Assembly: GCA_021789565.1 (NCBI GenBank)
Contig: JAJYJL010000449.1
Coordinates: 1-6,798, forward strand
DNA length: 6,798 bases
Source: Acidobacteriota bacterium
GTDB taxonomy: Bacteria > Acidobacteriota > Terriglobia > UBA7540
Direction of reading: 5' to 3'
Shown here: one piece after another, positions 1 through 4,816 of the stretch
How the letters are laid out: each line of letters starts with the position of its first letter
Numbering within the stretch: position 1 is the stretch's first letter
Program-made: the position numbers and the translations under genes
The notes under the pieces: model-generated
What the model saw: only the letters and a program-made list of their open reading frames with translations
What the model was told of the DNA's origin: nothing
The model's database searches: none

Positions 1-225
1 CGCCGTGAACACATGGAGGATGCGTCCCTCGACGCAGGTGTTTTCACCCGTATGAAGGCCCGCGCTGCCAATCTGAATGCACCCGCCCTGCGGGGCCTGA
101 ACAACACCCGGCGCGCCAGCGCTGGCAGCCGCATGCCGCAAGCCGAGGCGATATGCGACCACGGAGGTCAGGACAATTGCCGCAACCCCGATCACCGCTG
201 TGGTGGCTGTTTTCTTTTCGATCAT
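1..225 (-). CDS. Partial membrane-anchored or exported protein, N-terminal 75 codons; possible OB-fold/nuclease-like domain
   Basis: An open frame starts with ATG at 225-223 and is still open at the left edge, so only the N-terminus is present. Seen: a short charged start (MIEKK), a hydrophobic stretch at about residues 9-24 (from TTAVIGVAAIVL to SVVA), an Ala/Gly/Pro-rich linker at about 32-48, then a segment with Cys49 and Cys64 that includes ENTCVEGRILHVFTA. The N-terminus fits an uncleaved signal anchor or a signal peptide, placing the rest outside the cytoplasm. The pattern 'GENTCVEGRILHVF' resembles the first strand of OB-fold domains in small exported staphylococcal-nuclease-like proteins. 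That assignment is inference from a short stretch and is weak. No good Shine-Dalgarno precedes the ATG; an in-frame GTG at 237 is an alternative start. It lies downstream of the aquaporin gene in the same direction with a 225-base gap, and probably has its own promoter (309-317). Confidence 0.6.
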   Translation of the reverse strand, partial: MIEKKTATTAVIGVAAIVLTSVVAYRLGLRHAAASAGAPGVVQAPQGGCIQIGSAGLHTGENTCVEGRILHVFTA

Positions 226-308
226 GGCAATCGGCACTTTTATTGCGGGCCTTACTGACTCTGTGCGCCTCCTGACTAACCGCACCGACACAGTCAATTC
301 TCAACATG

Positions 309-317
309 AGTATAGCA
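309..317 (-). promoter_or_regulatory. Extended -10 promoter candidate for the left-edge gene
   Basis: Read on the minus strand, these nine bases are TGCTATACT, matching a sigma-70 extended -10 element (TGnTATAaT) at all but one position. No convincing -35 lies 17-18 bases upstream, which is usual for extended -10 promoters. Transcription would start near position 302 and give a leader of about 75 bases before the ATG at 225. The leader contains an AGGAGG (273-268, minus) with no start codon at normal spacing. The match is by eye, and the sigma factor preferences of this organism are unknown. Confidence 0.4.
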
Positions 318-389
318 AACGCAGTGTGCGGGATTCGCTCAACAGAACAACGCTACTCTGCATTCGCGCGGCTCATGCAGCAACTGCAA

Positions 390-440
390 TTCCCTGCCTG
401 ACGGCGGGCCATGCTCGCCGGCAAGTCCTGTAACAGGGAA
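390..440 (-). other. Nested imperfect inverted repeat downstream of the aquaporin gene
   Basis: An outer perfect 7-base stem, TTCCCTG (390-396) with CAGGGAA (434-440), encloses an inner hairpin at 402-420 (CGGCG with CGCCG, plus two more pairs after one mismatch on the minus strand). It begins 11 bases past the aquaporin stop codon, so the transcript could fold here. No T-run follows on the minus strand, so it does not meet the intrinsic-terminator pattern. It may act as a 3'-end stabilising structure or a poor terminator. Confidence 0.35.
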
Positions 441-450
441 CGGTTCCGCG

Positions 451-1218
451 CTACGAGCCCGAACGCCGAAATACTCCGTGCGGGTCGTGCTCAAAGTGAT
501 AGATTTTGGCTACCTCCACCTCAAACCTTCGCAGCCCGGAGAATTGGCCGACAGCCAGGGCCAGAAACGTCCCGAGCACAGGTCCAACCCAATAAACCCA
601 CCAGCCGCGCCAGTCATTGAACACCAGGGACGGCCCTAAGCTGCGAGCGGGGTTCGTGCTGGTCCCTGAAACCGGCGCTTCAAGATAAACCATCACCGCA
701 TAAAGGAAAGGAAACAGCAAGGGTGTGTAGGAGCGCAGGCGCAAATGGCCGAGAAACAGGAAAAGCCCGGTAATCAGTCCAATGGTGGTGATAACCTCGC
801 CAAGCGCGGCCTGAAGAGCGGTAAATCCGTTTCCAGGAAAGGTTCCCCCGAAGTTGATGCTTGCCCCCATGCGGCCCCAGGCCAGCAGAGGCAGCGCGCC
901 TGTAATTCCTCCGGCAAGTTGCGCCAGGACGTAACCCGCCGCATGAGGGGTGCTCATTTTCCCCTTCAGCCAGAAGGCCAGGGTTACCACCGGATTAATG
1001 TGGGCCCCGCTGGCTTTGCCCAGCGGAGATAAAGCGATGGAGGCGCCCGTAGCTCCGAACAGGAAGCCGGTGATCAGACGCCGCAGACCGGGGTCAGGCA
1101 GCACGGCAGCAACGGGGCTGCCATAGCCAAAATTGAGGATGACAATGGAAACACCCACCGCGACCAGCAAGGCCGTGCCAGCAAATTCCGCCAAAAAAAG
1201 CGTCCACAAATGTTTCAT
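451..1218 (-). CDS. Aquaporin / MIP family channel protein
   Basis: A 255-residue inner-membrane channel of the major intrinsic protein family, which passes water and sometimes small neutral solutes. Seen: both half-helix boxes, HINPVV (N75-P76-V77) and STNPARS (N189-P190-A191-R192); the conserved Glu of helix 1 (AEFAGT, E11) and of helix 4 (E141); and six hydrophobic segments near residues 6-29, 46-65, 93-114, 134-157, 166-184 and 204-225. The length is normal for the family. By hand alignment to E. coli AqpZ, the selectivity-filter positions read Phe (about 54), Val177, Thr186 and Arg192, so the His of classical water channels is replaced by Val; the first box is NPV rather than NPA. Substrate therefore stays open. 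The hydrophilic tail (about 228-255) is His/Arg rich. Start: the ATG at 1218 gives the usual N-terminus (MKHLWTLFLAEFAG); a TTG at 1257 would add 13 residues and seems unlikely. Neither start has a clear Shine-Dalgarno. The stop codon is at 451-453. The upstream spacer is the repeat-bearing region. Confidence 0.93.
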   Translation of the reverse strand: MKHLWTLFLAEFAGTALLVAVGVSIVILNFGYGSPVAAVLPDPGLRRLITGFLFGATGASIALSPLGKASGAHINPVVTLAFWLKGKMSTPHAAGYVLAQLAGGITGALPLLAWGRMGASINFGGTFPGNGFTALQAALGEVITTIGLITGLFLFLGHLRLRSYTPLLFPFLYAVMVYLEAPVSGTSTNPARSLGPSLVFNDWRGWWVYWVGPVLGTFLALAVGQFSGLRRFEVEVAKIYHFEHDPHGVFRRSGS

Positions 1219-1332
1219 GGTTGCAGGCTTGTAACCGGCAGGGCGAAAAGCGCTCAATTGCGGCGCTGTGGCGGGAATTCTCGAAGCAATCGGCTAGCCC
1301 TTTGGGAGGACAGAAACCTCAAACGGGTTTCC

Positions 1333-1594
1333 GGTTCGTTTCCGGTTCGTTTTTTCGCCATCATTTATTTTCAACAACATGGCCGGGTTCGTTTTTGGGT
1401 TCGTTTTGAGTTCGCTTTTTCCACAGTTACGTGTTTTCAACAACTTCCCGGCTTCGCTTTTGGGTTCGGTCGGGTTCGTTTTTCAGCCCCGATCCATTGT
1501 TTTCAATAACTTCTCGGGTTCGTTTTTCAAAAATAAATTTTTTTTGTCCCACACAATTTTAGGGCCAAAATCTTCGACACATGTTTTCAAAGAC
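1333..1594. repeat. Degenerate tandem array: TTTTCAACAAC boxes at 66-base spacing with interleaved GGTTCG motifs
   Basis: The box TTTTCAACAAC occurs at 1368 and 1434 and as TTTTCAATAAC at 1500, exactly 66 bases apart; a looser copy, TTTTCAAAGAC, is at 1584. Each of the first three boxes is followed 17-18 bases later by GGTTCG or GCTTCG (1386, 1451, 1517). Further copies occur at 10-12 base intervals: GGTTCG at 1333, 1344, 1398, 1463 and 1473, and AGTTCG at 1409, usually followed by a T-run. Units 1 and 2 align along much of their length; unit 3 diverges after about 30 bases. Read on the minus strand the motifs are GTTGTTGAAAA and AAAACGAACC. The multiple of three makes the plus-strand translation look repetitive (VFNNF), but the T-run length changes and lack of a plausible start argue against coding. 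Function unknown: possibly a dispersed intergenic repeat family or an array of protein-binding sites. Confidence 0.75.
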
Positions 1595-1701
1595 TTACGA
1601 GACATTAAAAGTCGTAACAGACTGTTTATTTCCGCCACCGCATCGCTCCGGCTGACCACTCCGCCACCATCAAAAGGCTACCATGCTAGGCCACCTTTGT
1701 C

Positions 1702-1721
1702 AAGGGAATTCTTCCCTTTTT
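1702..1721 (+). terminator. Stem-loop with T-tract past the M16 gene; terminator-like mainly in the plus direction
   Basis: A perfect 7-base inverted repeat, AAGGGAA (1702-1708) and TTCCCTT (1712-1718), surrounds a 3-base loop, and T continues to 1721. In the plus direction this has the shape of an intrinsic terminator with a short T5 run, although no plus-strand gene precedes it. For the minus-strand peptidase transcript, whose stop codon lies about 40 bases before it, the same hairpin forms, but only two T follow before GAC. It may end or stabilise that transcript. The stem is only three GC pairs strong. Confidence 0.4.
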
Positions 1722-1761
1722 GCCCGGTACGCCCGTGTTTGGACACCGCCAGCCTGAGGGA

Positions 1762-4512
1762 TTAGCGGGGTTTGGGACCTTCGGTCACCTGGACCATGTC
1801 GCCGGGGCGGATCCATTTGGCGAACGCGTTTTGTACTTCAGGCGCGGTGATCTTCACGTAACGCCGCGCCGACTGGACCGGCTCATCGAGCGGCAGGCCC
1901 ATTGAGGAGCGGTAGATGAGTCCGCCCGCAATCCTGTCCACACTTGACTCTGAGAGCGGAATCTCGCGCAGGAGCATGGTTTTGGCCTGGCGCAGATCGT
2001 CCTGGCTGACAGGCCTGGTTTGCATTTCCTTGAGGTCGCGAACGATGATGGCGCGCGCCTTGGAAACATTTGGCGGGTCGCAGGCATAACTCACCGTGTA
2101 GATCGTGCGCGTTTTTTCAAAGTTGAAGGAAGAAGCGACGAAGTAAACCAATCCGGCGTTTTCACGCAGGTCCTGATAAAGCCTGGTGGCATAAAAACCG
2201 CCGCCGAGGACGTGGTTTCCAACTTGCAGAGGATAAAAATCAGGGCTGAACCTTGTGAGTTTCAGGGTCTCTGCGAGCGTCACATTATCCTGCACCCTGC
2301 TCTTGTCCGGGACGGCAGTGGTGCCAGGGAGATTGTTCGGAACCGATGGAAGGTCCGTGGGCGGCCTGGGACCGCTGGCTTTCCAGCCGCCGAAATATTT
2401 CTCGACCACCGCCTTTGCCTCTGACGGAGTAACCTGTCCGATGACGACGATGGTGGTCAGGTCCGGCCGGAAGACATGCTGGTAGTAGCCCTTGACGTCG
2501 TCGAGCGTGAGCGAAGAGACGGTGTTTGGCGTTGCCTCGCGCAGGGTGGGGTCGGTCTTGGGGAACAACGCGATGTGGATGGCGCGGCTGGTCAGGTAAT
2601 CCGGGCTTAGGAGCTGTCCGGCTACCGTCCCGGCCAGTTGCTGCTGCGTAATTTTGAAGGCCCGCTGCGGCAAGGCCGGTTCCAGTTCGTTCTGGGCGAG
2701 TAATTCGACGCCGCGGTCAAGGTGGCTGGCGAGCACGTTGAGTGAAAAGTCCGTCCCGGCGGACTCGTCCGCGCCAATGTCGTCCAGCGCCTTCTGGAAC
2801 GCGATGCGGTTCAGAGTTGTAGTGCCGTAGGGAAAGAGCTGGCCCAGTTCGTCGGCAGCGCCTTCCTGCCCTTGCGGGGTTTCAAGGTCGGCGTTGTTCT
2901 TGATGTGTCCGTAAATGCTGACCGTATCGCTGATGGACTCCGGCTGCACAATCAGCCTGATTCCGTTCGGCAGGGTATCAACCACAGGATGGATGGTCAG
3001 ATCCGGAATTGAGAGCTTTCTCAAGGCCGCCTCAGCCCAGCCAGGGAGCTTGACGTTCCTGGTATGCTTGGGCGCAAAAGATTCCCTGCCGCCAAACGAT
3101 TTTGAGGAGATGGGCTTGCCGGAAGACTGCGGCGTGAGCACCGCGGTGACGGCCTTTGCCTGCACCAGGTATTCGCGCGCTACGCGGTTGACGTCATCCA
3201 CGGTGACTTTCTGAATGGCCTCTACATCGTCCTGGGGCGACTGCCGGCCTTCCACTGCCAGCGCGCTGGACCATGCCATGGCCAGCCCTGAGACCGAATT
3301 CTTCTCGAATTCGGCGCTTGCCAGTTCATGCCGCTTGGACGCTGCAACCAGGTCCGCAGGCACGCCGTCTCTGACGTCATCCTCCAGGATATTCTTCATT
3401 TCCCCGGCCAGCTGCGTCCCGTTGCTTTCACGCGTGAAGGCCCCGATGGCATAGCCCAGGCTCGCGTTGGGCAGGGCTTCCATCGAGAACCCCGAATACA
3501 GAGCTTTTCCCTCGGGCACCAGCGCATAGAGGCTTCCGCGCTGGCTGCTGAGGACGTCCGAGAGCACCTCGGCCGCGGCAAAATCCGGACTGCTGGATCC
3601 CGGCATGCGAAAAGATATCAGTGAAAGGCCATAAGGCAGGTCGGTATCAAGATTCAGCGTTTGAGTGTTTACCGGCTGGAACGAAAATGCGGCATTGGAT
3701 GGAAGCTTTTTCGAAGGGATCGGCTCAAACAATTTCTTCACTTCGGCGAGTGTCGCCTGCGGGTCAACATCGCCCACGATCACAAGGATGGCATTGTTGG
3801 GCGCATACCAGGTGTCATAAAACTTGTGCAGCATCACACCGGTTGTTTTGTTGAAAGACGGGCGCGAACCAAGCGCGTCGTGCTCGTAAGGTGTTCCATG
3901 GAACATGGCGGCCAGCAGCCTGGTGTAAAAAACATACTCGGGGTTGGAGAGGTCTTGCGCCACTTCCTGCTCAATGGCGCCGCGTTCCTGGCTCCAGAGC
4001 TGGTCGGTGTCCAGAACTCCGCTCATGCGGACGGACTCGACGTGCAGGGCCACGTTCAGATCGGCAACCGGGACGGTGAAGAAATACTGCGTGACGGTCT
4101 GCTGGGTGTCGGCGTCAAATTCGCCGCCCATGGCGGCTGAAATGTCCGCCAGTTGATTGGCGGAAAGGCCCGGGCTGCCGCGGAACATCATGTGCTCCTG
4201 CGCATGGGCCATGCCCGGAAAGCCTTCGGGCGCCTGATCAGAACCGGCCTTGTAATTCATCACGGTGGTCACAACCGGAGCCAGCGTGTTGCGGACAATC
4301 ACCACCCGCAGCCCGTTGGACAAGGTTGCGCGCAACACATCCTTGCCTTCTGCGGCCCTTGCGACCGGCGCCGCGGCGGCCAGCCACAATAGAGCTACGA
4401 TTGCTGTCATCAATAAAGCAGGAACACGCAAGGTGCGCCGGCGACCTGCAGGCGCGGCCGCGAACAGGTTTTGTTTCAGCATTCCCCAATTGCCACGTCG
4501 AATCACGTTCAT
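1762..4512 (-). CDS. Exported two-domain M16 family zinc metallopeptidase (insulinase/pitrilysin-like)
   Basis: A 916-residue zinc peptidase expected to degrade peptides or unfolded proteins outside the cytoplasm. Seen: a long basic N-terminus, a hydrophobic core at about 31-49 and an AxA-type site (ARA, after residue 53), which together suggest a cleaved signal peptide. The inverted zinc motif HAQEH (HxxEH) is at 103-107: H103 and H107 bind zinc and E106 is the catalytic base. E183, 76 residues after H107, is at the right distance for the third ligand; E176 matches the second conserved Glu. The C-terminal half begins near 508 (HPVVDTLPNGIRL). It has GAADELGQLF where the zinc motif would be, so it is non-catalytic, and it carries the substrate-binding Arg/Tyr block RLYQDLRENAGLVY (777-790). 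Two half-units on one chain form the usual clamshell. The ATG at 4512 is chosen because GAGGG lies 10 bases upstream; M11 is an alternative. Stop is TAA. It is transcribed divergently from the PQQ dehydrogenase gene. Confidence 0.95.
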   Translation of the reverse strand: MNVIRRGNWGMLKQNLFAAAPAGRRRTLRVPALLMTAIVALLWLAAAAPVARAAEGKDVLRATLSNGLRVVIVRNTLAPVVTTVMNYKAGSDQAPEGFPGMAHAQEHMMFRGSPGLSANQLADISAAMGGEFDADTQQTVTQYFFTVPVADLNVALHVESVRMSGVLDTDQLWSQERGAIEQEVAQDLSNPEYVFYTRLLAAMFHGTPYEHDALGSRPSFNKTTGVMLHKFYDTWYAPNNAILVIVGDVDPQATLAEVKKLFEPIPSKKLPSNAAFSFQPVNTQTLNLDTDLPYGLSLISFRMPGSSSPDFAAAEVLSDVLSSQRGSLYALVPEGKALYSGFSMEALPNASLGYAIGAFTRESNGTQLAGEMKNILEDDVRDGVPADLVAASKRHELASAEFEKNSVSGLAMAWSSALAVEGRQSPQDDVEAIQKVTVDDVNRVAREYLVQAKAVTAVLTPQSSGKPISSKSFGGRESFAPKHTRNVKLPGWAEAALRKLSIPDLTIHPVVDTLPNGIRLIVQPESISDTVSIYGHIKNNADLETPQGQEGAADELGQLFPYGTTTLNRIAFQKALDDIGADESAGTDFSLNVLASHLDRGVELLAQNELEPALPQRAFKITQQQLAGTVAGQLLSPDYLTSRAIHIALFPKTDPTLREATPNTVSSLTLDDVKGYYQHVFRPDLTTIVVIGQVTPSEAKAVVEKYFGGWKASGPRPPTDLPSVPNNLPGTTAVPDKSRVQDNVTLAETLKLTRFSPDFYPLQVGNHVLGGGFYATRLYQDLRENAGLVYFVASSFNFEKTRTIYTVSYACDPPNVSKARAIIVRDLKEMQTRPVSQDDLRQAKTMLLREIPLSESSVDRIAGGLIYRSSMGLPLDEPVQSARRYVKITAPEVQNAFAKWIRPGDMVQVTEGPKPR

Positions 4513-4522
4513 TTTTATCGGT

Positions 4523-4527
4523 CCCTC
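4523..4527 (-). promoter_or_regulatory. Ribosome binding site of the M16 peptidase gene
   Basis: On the minus strand GAGGG precedes the ATG at 4512 with a 10-base gap. This is slightly long but better than anything before the internal ATG at codon 11, so it supports the longer start. Confidence 0.5.
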
Positions 4528-4754
4528 ATTCCATTTTCTACGTCTGATGTTTCAGTTCGGTTGAACAACGGTGCTTAAATGATGCTGCAAAACGGTGTTC
4601 CTGATCTTAGATGCAGGCAACGGGCAATTCGTCGTTGTGTGCAGCGCATCCCCGAGTCTCGATTCGCCAGTCTTTTTCCGGGAGGGCACACCGCATCCAG
4701 AAAGTTCTACCGTTTTCAGCGCAATCTTTGGTAAATTGGCCCGCGCACCATTTC

Positions 4755-4806
4755 GAGCGAATTCCCGCTGAAGCCATACGCTTTTCGGGAGCGAATCTCT
4801 GCGAAG
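4755..4806 (+). repeat. Imperfect direct repeat upstream of the PQQ dehydrogenase start
   Basis: GAGCGAATTCCCGCTGAAG (4755-4773) is followed 34 bases later by GAGCGAATCTCTGCGAAG (4789-4806). The two share an exact GAGCGAAT and a GAAG end. Both are preceded by TTTC, with two extra G in the second copy. The second copy runs into the AAGGAG ribosome binding site, so a protein or RNA binding there could affect translation or transcription of the downstream gene. Two copies may also be chance. Confidence 0.35.
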
Positions 4807-4809
4807 GAG
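4804..4809 (+). promoter_or_regulatory. Strong ribosome binding site fixing the PQQ dehydrogenase start at 4817
   Basis: AAGGAG sits 7 bases before the ATG at 4817, an ideal spacing. It selects 4817 over the in-frame ATG at 4847, which has no Shine-Dalgarno. Confidence 0.8.
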
Positions 4810-4816
4810 TATTGGG

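Larger units (their letters stand above)
1219..1761. other. 543-base non-coding spacer between the M16 and aquaporin genes
   Basis: Both flanking genes are on the minus strand, so this is the 3' side of the peptidase gene and the 5' side of the aquaporin gene. Frames here give only low-complexity Phe/Gly/Ser-rich or Arg-rich translations with no recognisable domain, so I call no gene. It holds a repeat array (1333-1594), an AT-rich stretch at about 1523-1630 that stands out from the GC-rich surroundings, a short dyad TTACGA/TCGTAA at 1595-1617, and a stem-loop at 1702-1721. The part next to the aquaporin (1219-1332) shows no clear -10/-35 pair or strong Shine-Dalgarno on the minus strand. Confidence 0.7.
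4513..4816. other. Divergent intergenic region between the M16 and PQQ dehydrogenase genes
   Basis: These 304 bases must carry the start signals for both genes. The minus-strand gene has GAGGG at 4527-4523; the plus-strand gene has AAGGAG at 4804-4809. I found no convincing -35/-10 pair on either strand. Short frames crossing this region give translations with no recognisable feature, and those that extend into the flanking genes are on the wrong strand for them. An imperfect direct repeat lies at 4755-4806. Confidence 0.6.

Noticed and set aside
44..307. 87-residue minus-strand open frame starting at 307
   Set aside because: It is out of frame with the frame from 225, which has a proper hydrophobic N-terminal segment; this one is Arg/Cys-rich with no structure, and the extended -10 element at 309-317 leaves no room for a transcript containing its start.
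1417..1425. DnaA-box-like TTTTCCACA, possible replication origin
   Set aside because: A single match to a degenerate consensus, with no cluster of boxes and no dnaA, dnaN or parA genes.
1368..1594. CRISPR-like array
   Set aside because: The conserved box is only 11 bases, the intervening 55 bases are themselves related between units, copies are degenerate, and there are no cas genes nearby.
1379..1765. Plus-strand open frame with repeated VFNNF-type segments in the spacer
   Set aside because: The repetition follows from the DNA repeat period being a multiple of three. There is no Shine-Dalgarno, no recognisable domain, and the translation is low-complexity, driven by T-runs.
3661..4140. 159-residue plus-strand open frame within the M16 gene
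   Set aside because: Antisense to the catalytic domain of the M16 peptidase, whose motifs are all intact; a shadow frame.
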